A stretch of 64,000 bases of DNA, taken from assembly GCA_035610835.1 (NCBI GenBank), contig CM069442.1, positions 6,670,444 to 6,734,443 on the forward strand, written 5' to 3'. Shown piece by piece: positions 54,248-64,000 of the stretch. Each line of letters starts with the position of its first letter. Within the stretch, counting starts at the first letter, position 1. Under the pieces are notes generated by a model, which worked only from the letters and a program-made list of their open reading frames with translations, did not search any database and was not told the DNA's origin. A program made the translations under genes and the position numbers. This stretch comes from Ophiura sarsii (lineage: Eukaryota > Echinodermata > Ophiuroidea > Amphilepidida > Ophiuridae).

Positions 54248-54592
54248 AGTGGCGGCGCAACAGGGGGGGGGGCACAGGGAAGAGCATTTCCACTCTCCTA
54301 AAACAATTATGCCCCCCCCAAAAAAAAAGAAAAAAAAGAAGAAGAATATTGTCATTGTTAGTTGAAATTAGACAAAATATGACAATTTTAGCTTAAAATG
54401 TCAATTTTTTTGCACGCTTTGCGCACATTTTTGTACCAAATTAGGTTAAACTAGCAAACATTTGAACATTTTGCGCACAGGCACGCATTTTCATACATAA
54501 CTAGTTAAAATTAGACCAAATTTGACAATTTTAGCATAAAATGGCTAAAAGATGTGATCTTCTTTTCCTTATGCCCCCACCCCCACCCCTGC
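54248..54592. mobile_element. Possible hAT-like element with 8-bp flanks
   Basis: AGTGGCGGCGCAACAGGGGG at the left resembles known hAT MITE ends with a G-run; the right side is C-rich and ends ACCCCTGC. Perfect 8-bp direct repeats TCTTGAAC flank it (54,240-54,247 and 54,593-54,600). The interior repeats AAATTAGACAAAATATGACA-like phrases. It ends 360 bp before the kinase start. Confidence 0.65.
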
Positions 54593-54952
54593 TCTTGAAC
54601 CAATGAGGATCCCCAAGATCTTCACTTCAAAGTACGAGGATCTAAGAGGTCTGTACTGCAGAACCCTGGTCTTTAATGAGTATTCAGTTTATCTGATATA
54701 TAATCCAGAGCAAGAACCTCAAGCAATCTGACCCTGGAAAGGAATCACCAGCACACTGTGTTCTTTTCAATAAACAAGCAGCTGGCGTAAAGGTCATTAT
54801 AATACTGCCCTGTGAACAAAGGTTTAACTTTAAATCATATATTTACGATAAGACTTATGAATTCCCCCATGTTATGTTCTTACGAGCAAAATATATTTAT
54901 TTTTATGGGTAATAACTCTTTTCCATTCAATAGAATCCAATGGCCAACCAAT

Positions 54953-55702
54953 ATGGCATATGTGAAAATCAAGAAAGAAGACTTGAAGTTAGTGACACGT
55001 ATTGGGGCAGGAGCATCTGGAGCAGTATTCAAAGCAAGATGGAATGGGAAAGATGTAGCAGCCAAAAGAGTTAATAACATTGACCCACATGAAGTACATG
55101 TTCTAGCTGGTCTTGATCACCCAAATATTGTGAAACTTCTTGGTGTTGTAGATGAAAACTTAGAACTGTATCTTGTCCTGGAACTTTGTAAAGGTTCACT
55201 TCGGTCGTACCTTGATGAGCTGAAATCTAAAGGGGAAAGCCTCTCAACAGAGCAGATAGTAGATTTTGCCCATCAAGCAGCTAAGCCAATTCAATATCTG
55301 AAGCAGAAGAAGATCGTGCATAAAGATATCAAATCTGATAATTATTTAATAGCTGATGGAAACGTCTTGAAACTTGCTGATTTTGGTATTGCTAGGACCA
55401 TTGAGGAAACCATAGACAAGGCGACATTCAGTGGAACACTCGTATGGATGGCCCCAGAACTAATGCGCGGCATTCTGTCCCCTTCATTAGACATCTACTC
55501 ATATGGCGTTGTGACATGGGAGCTATGTACGACAAAGGTTCCATTTGATGAAGATCGAAGAAACATCATACAGAGAATATGCGATGATAAAGAAAGACCA
55601 CCAATACCAAGCGACTGTCCTAACATGCTTGCAGATCTAATACGACAATGTTGGCATTCAGACTATAATAAGAGGCCCTCTATTCAACAGATATTGTCTG
55701 TG
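54953..55702 (+). CDS. Exon 1 of kinase-propeller gene: TKL-like kinase domain
   Basis: The exon carries the whole kinase domain. It ends ATATTGTCTGTG before GTGAGT. If the intron is retained, translation adds only VSC and stops, giving a kinase-only protein of 253 residues, a plausible short isoform. Confidence 0.88.
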
Positions 55703-57054
55703 GTGAGTTGCTAAAGGTTTTGAATATTTTAAGTAAAGTAAAGTTCACAGTGGTATCTAAAATGTCTACATAGAAATTAATTTCTTTTCAGTATTTTGAA
55801 TTTTCAAATTTATCATTATGTATTTAAAGAATATAAAAACAAAAATCATGTAAATTGTGACACATGAGCTACGCGTTTCTGGTACAATCAGTGAACTCTG
55901 ACACGCCTGTAGTGGTAATGTTGACTCTTAACTAATGAGCTTATGAGTGGGAGGGAAGGGTTTCGCGCAAACAAATAATTCTACAACATGGCTGTTTTGC
56001 TTATTTTATAGCGCAACACATTGGATTTAATATTAGCTCTTAACCCTGGTATAATGAGCTAATGAGTGGGAGGGAAGAGATTCCCAAAAACAAAAAAACA
56101 AAAATTCTACAACATGGTTGTTTGGCTTATTATATAGCGCAACACATTGGATTTAATATTAGTAGGTATGGTTTATATTATCATAGCGATTTAAATTATA
56201 TATTTCAGCTATCATCATATGAAGGACATAGACAAAGACAATTTGTTGCTGGTCCCTGGGTGCTTGAACGGGAGTTTGGTAATCAGAGTGGACCTGGTAA
56301 GCTGTCTGATGCCATGGGAATTACACTGAATAGCAATGGAGATGTGGGTGTAGCAGAATTCGGTCGAGCAAAAGTAAACATCTACAGTAGTGAAGGTGTA
56401 TACAAACATAGCCTGGATACCACACAAGGTTTGACACCTGGGAGTAGATCATGGCCATGGGATGTCATTACCAGCTCTACAGGTAACTACTTTGTAACAG
56501 ACCAAACAACATATGTGAAAATATATGATGTACAGGGTGTGTATAAAGGTAGATGGGTGACAGTATCACCTGACAATAAACCATCAGATACTGAGCACAC
56601 ACGTCTACATGGACTGGCAATGGATGGGAAAGGACAGCTACTAGTAGGGGCATCATACTCTAAATATATAAGCAAGCATAGAGAGGATGGATCTCACATT
56701 GCAAGCATCAAGGTAGGGATTGCACCATGGCACCTGGCAGTGACCTCACAGGATACAATCATCATAGGTGATATATGGGGAGCAGTGAATATAGTAGATA
56801 GCACAGGGCAGCTATTACACAGGCCAACAGTGGAGTATCGTTGGCACGGTTATGGATTGTGCTGCTATAAGGACATTGTATTCATATGCAATCCCCGTAC
56901 CAATGAAATACATTGTTACTCTGCATCAGGTGAATGCCTCGGATCTATTGATGTTGATGCTGGAGGAGAAGGAAGAGGTATCACATTCGCTAAAGAAACC
57001 GACAGGTTATTAGTGTGTGTACGTGAAAAGGTGATGGTTTATAGAATCAAATAG
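54953..57054 (+). CDS. Protein kinase fused to NHL-like beta-propeller (two exons)
   Basis: The CDS joins 54953-55702 and 56209-57054 (531 residues); the GT-AG intron is in phase 0. Residues 11-250 are a full kinase domain: glycine loop GAGASG (18-23), AAK Lys38, alpha-C Glu47, HKD catalytic loop (123-125) with KSDN, DFG (143-145), APE (167-169) and the DIYSYGV and CW...RPS motifs. The sequence WMAPE and overall pattern suggest the tyrosine-kinase-like (TKL) group with Ser/Thr specificity. All catalytic residues are present; HRD is HKD. Residues from about 251 form six WD/NHL-length blades (for example GITLNSNGDVGVAEF, GLAMDGKGQLLVG, GITFAKETDRLLVC). No signal peptide or membrane segment is seen, so it is probably cytosolic. 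The start ATG follows AATATGG; an in-frame ATG at 54,857 would add 32 residues, but an acceptor-like CAATAG at 54,927-54,932 argues for an upstream non-coding exon. I know no named family with this order in animals; substrates are unknown. Confidence 0.88.
55703..56208 (+). other. Intron of kinase-propeller gene with tandem repeat
   Basis: 506 bp, GTGAGT to TATATATTTCAG. It contains a tandem duplication of about 120 bp (55,921-56,036 and 56,040-56,162), recognisable by GAGTGGGAGGGAAG, TTCTACAACATGG and GCGCAACACATTGGATTTAA in both copies. Confidence 0.9.
56209..57054 (+). CDS. Exon 2 of kinase-propeller gene: six-bladed propeller
   Basis: Starts LSSYEGHRQRQFVAGPWVLE and runs to a TAG at 57,052. 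Blade starts are visible at about SDAMGITLNS, SWPWDVITSS, TRLHGLAMDG, APWHLAVTSQ, WHGYGLCCYK and GEGRGITFAK, each followed by a hydrophobic strand and a GVY/GEC-type turn, as in NHL/TRIM-NHL and YVTN propellers. The last blade ends at the C-terminus (VMVYRIK). Confidence 0.85.
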   Translation, partial: LSSYEGHRQRQFVAGPWVLEREFGNQSGPGKLSDAMGITLNSNGDVGVAEFGRAKVNIYSSEGVYKHSLDTTQGLTPGSRSWPWDVITSSTGNYFVTDQTTYVKIYDVQGVYKGRWVTVSPDNKPSDTEHTRLHGLAMDGKGQLLVGASYSKYISKHREDGSHIASIKVGIAPWHLAVTSQDTIIIGDIWGAVNIVDSTGQLLHRPTVEYRWHGYGLCCYKDIVFICNPRTNEIHCYSASGECLGSIDVDAGGEGRGITFAKETDRLLVCVREKVMVYRIK

Positions 57055-57063
57055 AAGGTGGTC

Positions 57064-57069
57064 AATAAA
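57064..57069 (+). promoter_or_regulatory. Polyadenylation signal candidate AATAAA
   Basis: AATAAA starts ten bases after the stop of the kinase-propeller gene. It would give a very short 3' UTR; a weaker ATTAAA lies at about 57,178. Either could be used. Confidence 0.45.
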
Positions 57070-57199
57070 TGATGTCACGCAACATTTGATTTAATTCGTT
57101 TAACCTTTGGACTTGATACGCATAGGACATGCTTATTGGACGCTACAGTGTTACAGTAACAAAATGTACATACAAGTATTAAAGAAGTGTCTATAACAT

Positions 57200-57669
57200 G
57201 AAGCTTTTAGTAAATACGAAGTGATATATGATATTATCAATGGAAATGACCTTGGAAGAATGATTTACGCCGATTATACACAGGTGTATATTGTTCTTGA
57301 TGAAGTTGAGCGGTTATCATTTCTCTCAAAGCTTGAAAAATGCATCAGTGATATCAAACATTGGTCTACTGCTAATGACTTGAAACTGAATGGTAATATA
57401 ACAGAAGTCCTCCACATTACATCGCCTCGTAGAAATGTGTCTTCTTTATCATGTTTGCAAATCTGTGACTCTTCGATTAAACCTGTGAAAAGTGCGCGTA
57501 ATTTAGGTGTTAGCGTTTAAAATGATTTGAAAATGGATATATTTGTAAATAACATTTACCGTTCTGCTTTATTGGCTCTGTATCGAATCGGGCAGATAAT
57601 AAAATTAATTGACAGTAAATCTACTGAAATGCTTGTGCATGCTTTAATCGCATGTCGTCTAGATCAATG
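57200..57669 (+). mobile_element. Decayed LINE reverse transcriptase fragment
   Basis: An open stretch reads MIYADYTQVYIVLDEVE, where the catalytic YADDTQ has become YADYTQ, then HWSTANDLKLNGNITEVLHI and SARNLGVSV, then a stop, and continues in the same frame as NDLKMDIFVNNIYRSALLAL and ACRLDQCT. The mutated catalytic motif and stop show it is inactive. It is cut at 57,669 by a MITE. Confidence 0.88.
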
Positions 57670-57858
57670 TACTGTAAAAGCCAATATTTTTGCGTAAAGA
57701 TTTTTTCGCGCATTTTGATATCATAGACATTTCGCGAATTGTTTTTTTCGCGGGCGACCTTCTGGATGCATTGCATGAATGTTGAAAAAAATATTTTCGC
57801 GTGTTATAATTTTCGCGGAAAAAATAAAACCACCGCGAAAATGTCAGCTTTTATAGTA
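57670..57858. mobile_element. MITE with TACTGTAAAAGC ends (189 bp)
   Basis: TACTGTAAAAGCCAATATTT at the left and GTCAGCTTTTATAGTA at the right are inverted. CGCGAAAA and TTTTCGCG words recur inside. It was inserted into the LINE fragment or marks its truncation point. Confidence 0.82.
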
Positions 57859-57892
57859 ATCGTATACAGATATTGACTGCAATGAGGGGCAT

Positions 57893-57984
57893 GGTTCAAA
57901 TTATAGGCCCAAGGTAAAGTTAAAAAAAAGGCTAACACCTCTGGTTTCTGGTTTCGAGATCACCGCTGGCCTATAATTTGAACT
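57893..57984. mobile_element. Miniature inverted-repeat element (92 bp)
   Basis: GGTTCAAATTATAGGCC at the left and GGCCTATAATTTGAACT at the right, 16 of 17 bases inverted. Confidence 0.8.
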
Positions 57985-58797
57985 GTGACCCGAACGAAAG
58001 CAGACAATATTTGATTTATATACCAAATATATAGATAGTTGTCATTTGATTGGTTAAAAGAGCATTTCCTATAGACTTATTCACCGTAGGCCAATCAAAG
58101 TTCCATGAAATGGAAGGTACACAAGAGTATGAGACCAAACCTTCACTGTTCTGTTGCCTAAGGAAAAAGTAGAATCGGACAAAAATATCGATTCCGAATT
58201 TGGAAGGTTTGTCACTGTATATTCTTACCGGTAAACTGCTAGAGGTAGCGATTCTAACAGCATTCCACCATGGTTGAATCGACCATTTCCGTTGTAAAAT
58301 ATGGGTCTAAATTGAAGGCGCCAGCAGGAGTGTGCGACTCAACTTTCCAATCTGAAGCTACTTTTAAGTTTAACTTTGGCATTGCGCATATTTTTGGTGG
58401 CACTGTTTGTTGTCTGCTTTAGGTAAAGACTTAATTGAAGTTTACACGGAATTGTTGGGAAAATTCCAAAAAAGTTGTGCGGTTTTGAAAGTTGCGATAA
58501 AACATACGTGCTGGAGGGTTTTTACAAGCCTGAAATATATGACACTTCACATTTCATTGTTTATTTTATGTATTTGAATTCATTTTCTCACTTTACACCA
58601 TTTCGGCATTGTTTGTGTCTGAAGGACTTGATGCGAGTCTAATAAATTCCTTGCATTCCGATGTTGTGACCTTATTTTAGGTGGTCATCATAAAGTAGCG
58701 CTGTTGCATTTATTAATTAATGCAAACTGGACCTGTTATCTAGGTACGTGCAGTATAGGGCTTTCCTATCCCAAATGTAATACATGTAGTATCCCTG

Positions 58798-61700
58798 GTG
58801 CCAGTGCTCTCTACCCAGATTATATCTATATGAACAGGTGATATGTATCAATCTAATTGTGTTATGCATCTTTCAACCCAATCAATTAGTTAATGACCAA
58901 ATAAAACAGTTGTATTTTGTAATGAATGTAGGTGATCAAGAACATGCACAGCCATAGCCAACCAACACAATTCTCTTTGAATTACTGTCATATGTGGTGC
59001 ATTGGATTATGCCGATGTCAGTGAGATTGTGGGAGGAGCTAACATTGACTGATAGGTCCGTATGCGTAATGCTTGTATAACACCATACCGTAGGCTATAC
59101 TGATAGGTACCCTATCAATTATCACAGAATCCCAAATGGCCATCCCTGCCATGAGTAATTTATTTGTGCGAGATCTCTCTTTCTGACTCACCACTGTCGT
59201 AATGATGAGTGGTGACCCCTTTCAACTGCTTAGCCATTTGGCCCAAAAGTTTCACGCCATCGTTGACCGGGCATGTTGGCCCGAGCCTACCGGATGAATT
59301 GGATAAGTTTGGGAGATCAGCACTTATTAAAAATGTGTGAAAAGTGTCAGTATAGATTTTGTGAGGGTGCATATTTGTGATGTGTTAACAAGTAAAAGTG
59401 CAGCTTTAAATTTGTGTTGATTGGAATGATAGGGGACTCTTGATAGGGTCGTCCAAAATTATCGCCATTTTCACTTACATACAAAGCGTAGATAACTTTT
59501 GACCCCCTCCCCTGAGTTACGTACGCAATAAATGGCAATCAATTTTTCAAAAATGTCTAATGAGCTTAATTTAATCAGAAAACTATATGTTGGCGAAAGT
59601 ATAGTCAAAATCAAATGTTTTAAATTTTTCAGGGCAAATTTCCCTTAATAGTTTCTCGGTTGAATTTAAAAATCACAACTAGCAACTAGCGGGAAACAAT
59701 GCTCCTGAAAGGCAAAATATTGTTGATCGATAGGCATTACGTAATGTATAAAGTCAAATTGTCCCTTTTGTGTGTCTTTGCTTATAAGTTCTACATATAT
59801 AGTGCACAACATTTAATTTGACTTTTGACATGATTTTGATTTATTAACTTAACGTAGGAATAGATGAAACTTGCCCAAAATTTGACATCGCCTTGACCTT
59901 AAAAATAAGTAAGTGATTCGGTCTCAGCACTGTGACTCAAGTTAGTTATCTATGTATTAAACACGACGCAATTACAGTGTAAATTAGAAAGCCAATGAAG
60001 GTCATACGGAAATGTGTTTAAACAGTTTAAGCTTCATAAATCGCTTCCTCGTTTACGCCAGATCCCAGCGGAATGCCTGACTTAAGCGCAGTCGGTATCT
60101 AGAGTATACACTAATACCTAGTTCTATCAACTTTAATTTTCTAGTACGATCTATAAGAAAAATGAAATGACCGCAACCGATCTGTGATTTGCACATAAAC
60201 TTGACCTTGAACCTTAAATGGATAAAAGTGTGTACTTGGAATAATGATGGTGGCTCACGCGATGTTTTTAGGGGAGGGGGAGAGGGGTTGGGATGGAGAG
60301 AGGGGTGGGATGGAGAGGGGGCATTGAAGAGAGCATTCGATTTCAGGTACTATTGGTTTTGATGTGCCAATGGCAAATTGAGAGTGAACTCAAACATTTA
60401 CACCTTTAGAAATCTGAGAGCAATAATTTACCATCATTTGATATCAGGATCGGTAGTAAACATTGGAATAATGTTCATGAAGCTGATCCAGTATAAAAAA
60501 AACACTAATTGTATGTTTCGACAACAAGCTTTTCTCATTATTATATCAATATATGAAGAGATGTTTTGCCAAAGGGCCTACATCCACTTCTAAGTGTTAC
60601 TCATTTTGCATTATTGATGGATGGCTATTCATTATGTGGAATGTGGCTTGAATTGTTGATGCCTCAATTGGCGTGCATGGATACACCAATCCAAGTCATA
60701 TAGAAACAGATGAACACAGCCATACAACAATTTGATTACTTCCCTATGGCATAGAAAAATTAACACACATGTATGATATATGGCTCGGAGGCTCATTCAC
60801 AAGAGATTTATTCAAATCTTGTAACATTTCATTAATTACCAAACATTGATACATATGATATTGGCAACTTAATTACAATTTTAATACAAGTCAAGATGCT
60901 TAATCAAATAATTTTTGATACAAGTCAAAGGGAAGTATTATCAAAATTATTGGATAGACTGGACGCCTTCCTTCAAAATCCTGACACATTATGACATTGA
61001 ACTGTCATACACAATTAGGAAATCACCAATTTAACTATGGATAAAGTGAACTGCCTTAACCCCACCCTTTAGAGGAAAACTCATAAAGATGACTAAATTA
61101 GCTGCTTTTATTCCTATCATTCAGTAAAACAAATTAAGACACATATTAGGAATCAACAATTTAACTATGGATAAAGTGAACTGCCTGAACCCCACCCTTT
61201 AGAGGGATGCTCATAAAGATGACTAAATTAGTTGAATTTATTCCTATAGATATAACTTCCAGTAAACATTGATCGCTTGCCAATGTTACTGGTGTTTCAG
61301 GGTCTATACATATAGTAGTGAACTGCCTACAACCCTATGAACTCTGCGCAACAAATTAATAGTGGGTCTAGTGAACTACCATGCGACCCCTTACCCCTAG
61401 AGGGACCCTCATTGAGTTTAATCAATTCGCTGACGTAATTCACAGAAATATGATGTACCTGAAATTCAATTTGTCTGACCTTTAATTTAATTTAATTTAT
61501 GAAAATGGAGATTCAATGCCTATGAATTCATTGAATCATAAAATTACCGCAAATAGACTACCTAGTATTAAGATTCACTCATCAACCCACGATGCGTGCC
61601 GAAGGGCAAAAGGTATAACACTGAAAAGGAGCGTTAGAAAAATGCAATGGGTGGGTGGGAGTGGTTTAAATTTTTTATAACCTCTCGTGAAGCGAGCCAA

Positions 61701-62576
61701 CGAGATAGTGACTGAGATAAAAGCGAGAGGATGCTGGGCCACTGCCCCAGCATACAAACAAAGGCCAAAATCGCGGGCCTAGCAGCGCGACATCTGATTG
61801 GCTCATGCTCTGGTTACCGTAGTCAAGAACGCCAACCACACATACACACCAAGTTTCCCATGCTCCAGGAAGTAATAGGGTTTAATGATAGACGGGCTAT
61901 CAGAAACTAAATTAATTCCATGGATTTGTCAATGCAAATTCAATAATGCAAAATGAGTAACATGTTGGAGTGGTCTGGTGGCCCTTTTGCAACAAAGCTC
62001 TTCATATGTTGAGAAAGTCTTACTTTATGACCTAAGAATGTCATCTACATACATTAACCATAGGACAGTGTTTTCTAACTGCTTCCAGTCAGTAGTTCAT
62101 CACTCCACTCAACATGTATTGATAAATAAAGAAGCTTGTTGTTTAAACATACACAGTTTTGCATTTTATATCTGATCAGCTTGATGAACCGTATTCTAAA
62201 CCTCATTTTAGATGTTCATCACTCTATAAACAGTGATGAACGTTCAATGTAATAGGTTAGTTATCTTAGCTGTTAGTGTTATGTAGAGTATACCTGTATT
62301 TATTGAACAGTCTGTTTTGTTATTGCCTTCAAGAAGGCCCTCAAGACATACTTGTTCCCCCTCCCTGGGGGGGGGGGGGGCAGTCAGGAATAATGTTGTA
62401 ATCATCCGGGTGAACGAAAACACAGAATATGGGTGCCTTTTTTAAACAAAAACGTGGGTCTGCGTGGACCCGTGCTATGGGTATCAAAATCGCCAATTTC
62501 AGAGAATAAGGGTGTCTTTTTCAACATGAATCCGCGATAAGGGTTGCTTGGGGCGATAGATAGTCATGTGCCATCA
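58798..62576. repeat. Duplicated segment, copy B (partner 38,902-41,752)
   Basis: Same order as copy A: CCAGTGCTCT, TAATTGTGTTATGCATCTTT, the 59,010-60,330 stretch, the G-rich array (two units), then TTGTATGTTTCGACAACAAG, the transposon, and the final AATAAGGGTGTCTTTTTCAA to GCTTGGGGCGATAG stretch. The minus-strand short ORFs near 59,160-59,540 are conserved in both copies only because the DNA is duplicated. Confidence 0.92.
60553..62006. mobile_element. 1.45-kb inverted-repeat transposon, absent from copy A
   Basis: ATATGAAGAGATGTTTTGCC then AAAGGGCC at the left is the inverse, with mismatches, of GGCCCTTTTGCAACAAAGCT then CTTCATAT at the right. In copy A the site reads TATCAATATAATATGTTGAG with no insert (about 41,180-41,199). 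No long ORF, so non-autonomous. Related ends occur at 27,936-28,564. Internal direct repeats (GAACTGCCTGAACCCCACCC-like) lie at 61,050 and 61,180. Confidence 0.9.
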
Positions 62577-62635
62577 ATAAGATGGTTGGCCCGTAGTGAT
62601 AAATTTACAAACCAATCTAGATCATGCACTTACTA

Positions 62636-63640
62636 TATATGTATATATATATTTTTTGTATATAAAGCGCAAATGTGAACAATAGCCCAACAGACATTAA
62701 CAAGGTTTACGACTGACCAGAGTGATTAAAAATCAAACTGGTAACTCTCGAAAGAGAGCTCTGAAAGGCCAATCAATTGGTTCACTGCAACTCAGAAAAC
62801 ATGCATAAAACAAGACACAGAAATGGGCAGAGGTTAAAAATGCCAATGAAAGTGACATAATAATAAGATAAAAGCCCAAACATAGAGAACAACATCAAAA
62901 TATAAATTATAGAAAAATAATAATATCTGGAGGTCTGATGGGCATCAAGAGAACCTACACAACAAACTTGGGAACTAAATCTACTAGGAACTGCCTGTTG
63001 TCACCTGTTGGGGCGTGACCGTATCACCAGCCCAGCTGGCTACATGCTTTACAGGACCACCATCTCCCCAACCAAGCATTAACCTACACTAAACCATGAC
63101 CACCATGCTATAATATGTATCAGTTGGATGTTGAAAGGACTTGAATGAAGGGTGTCATGAAAGAGTGTGAAGGCTATGACAAGTTAAGAGTTTGAGAGAA
63201 GATGACCGTGCACACGGCACTTGAAAGCCTGGATTCCAGCTGCTGAAATGTTACCAACAATATCATCTGGAAGACTATTCCATAAGGGAACAGCAGTGTG
63301 AATGAAGCTTCTGTCGAAGCAGCGAGTTCTGGCTGTCGGCAGAGAAAGAGCATGGACTGGCATTGATACGCTCGAACGGGTAGCACGGTGTTGGACATAT
63401 GGTGTGGGAAGTAACCCTGCTAGATCTTGTGGGCAGTTGGTAGTATGCATCTTGTACAAGACCGTAGCCGCTGCTACCTGTCGCCTGTGAAGCAGGCTGT
63501 CAATTTTGAGCTGTGAACGAGCAGTAGCTTCATTAACTCCAATGATTCTAAGTGCCTTCTTTTGGATGTTGTCAAGCTGGCTTAGGATGGTGGTGGGTGA
63601 AGCATTCGCCCAGCTTAGTGAAGCATACTCCATAATATAT
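62636..63640 (-). mobile_element. LINE 3' end with reverse transcriptase C-terminus
   Basis: The minus-strand ORF 63184-63633 reads MEYASLSWANASPTTILSQL, LDNIQKKALRIIG, HRRQVAAATVLYKMH and ends AVPLWNSLPDDIV, AFKCRVHGHLL. It matches the C-terminal end of non-LTR reverse transcriptases. The 3' UTR runs left to an ATATATAT tail at about 62,640. The 5' truncation is at about 63,640. The frame is intact. Confidence 0.85.
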
Positions 63641-63644
63641 ATAC

Positions 63645-63910
63645 GTTCATGTCAGTGTTAACTCTGTCTTGAGGGCCTATATGATTGTATGATTCTACGA
63701 GTTGCAATCCTTGAGTCACGTTTGTTTAAGAGTCTGTGATAAGGGTAGTTTTTGAGAGTTGATTCACACGGATGATTACAACTTTTATACCTCCCTGGTT
63801 CCCCCTCTAATCTTCTTCCTTATATTATTATGTTACTATGTTTTTGTATATTTGTAAGCGCCTTAAGCCTCGGCCAGGGAATGGCGCATCACAAATACTT
63901 CTTGTATGCA
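63645..63910 (+). mobile_element. Possible LINE 3' UTR fragment
   Basis: TTGTAAGCGCCTTAAGCC and GGAATGGCGCATCACAAAT look like the hairpin-bearing 3' end of a LINE, but no coding part is seen. Weak call. Confidence 0.35.
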
Positions 63911-64000
63911 TAAGTATTTGCGCCATGATTATATCCTAGAAATTTTATCTTCTATGAACAAACTATTGATTATTTTGACTAGTAACGATGTTGTTTGTGT

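Larger units (their letters stand above)
22693..54932. other. 32-kb stretch without a supportable host gene
   Basis: I find no exon chain here. The stretch may be SMG5 intron, intergenic DNA, or both. It holds the LINE fragments, SINEs, MITEs, tandem repeats and first duplicon copy listed separately. Large parts (for example 26,000-27,500, 29,000-30,300, 47,700-49,250, 52,600-54,200) show nothing beyond AT-rich unique-looking sequence with short chance ORFs. Confidence 0.6.

Noticed and set aside
54812..54952. Upstream extension of the kinase frame
   Set aside because: The frame opening at 54,812 begins with GTG; in-frame ATG 54,857 is possible, but the acceptor-like AG at 54,931-54,932 and loss of any domain upstream favour the start at 54,953.
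55703..55714. Kinase ending at the stop in VSC as the main product
   Set aside because: A strong GTGAGT donor lies at the point where a phase-0 join to the propeller exon is available, so the spliced form is more likely; the short form is kept only as an isoform.

Overview
This is a window of an AT-rich, intron-rich eukaryotic genome, almost certainly a marine invertebrate. Genes are split by GT-AG introns, intergenic DNA is crowded with non-LTR retrotransposon ends, tRNA-derived SINEs and short inverted-repeat transposons, and there are no operons or bacterial signals. A deuterostome such as an echinoderm or hemichordate is my guess, from repeat style and SMG5 similarity; I cannot prove the species.

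Region 1 (about 1-22,700) holds the middle of an SMG5 gene on the + strand: nine exons with consistent phases and 614 codons' worth of reading frame. They run from the helical EST1-type region, through the acidic and basic linker, to the segment before the PIN domain. The first exons and the PIN exons are not recognised here. Two exon ends with their splice donors have been tandemly copied: a 139-bp unit in six copies at 15,389-16,221 and a 133-bp offset at 821/954. The introns are built largely of MITEs, plus a 1.1-kb palindromic minisatellite in intron 1 (8,215-9,330).

Region 2 (about 22,700-54,900) has no host gene that I can support. It contains 5'-truncated LINE copies (30.5-31.4 kb, 38.2-38.4 kb, 42.6-43.4 kb, 50.7-51.1 kb), a tRNA-Lys-like SINE family, hAT-like elements with near-perfect 8-bp target duplications, a 629-bp element with a 131-bp-arm hairpin nested inside another MITE, and the first copy of a roughly 3-kb duplicated segment (38.9-41.75 kb).

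Region 3 (54,953-57,054) is a compact two-exon gene for a predicted 531-residue protein: a complete TKL-like protein kinase joined directly to a six-bladed NHL/YVTN-like beta-propeller. This is the most interesting coding content.

Region 4 (57.1-64.0 kb) is again repeats: a decayed reverse transcriptase cut by a MITE, the second copy of the 3-kb segment (58.8-62.58 kb) carrying a 1.45-kb transposon that is absent from the first copy, and a minus-strand LINE end at the right edge.
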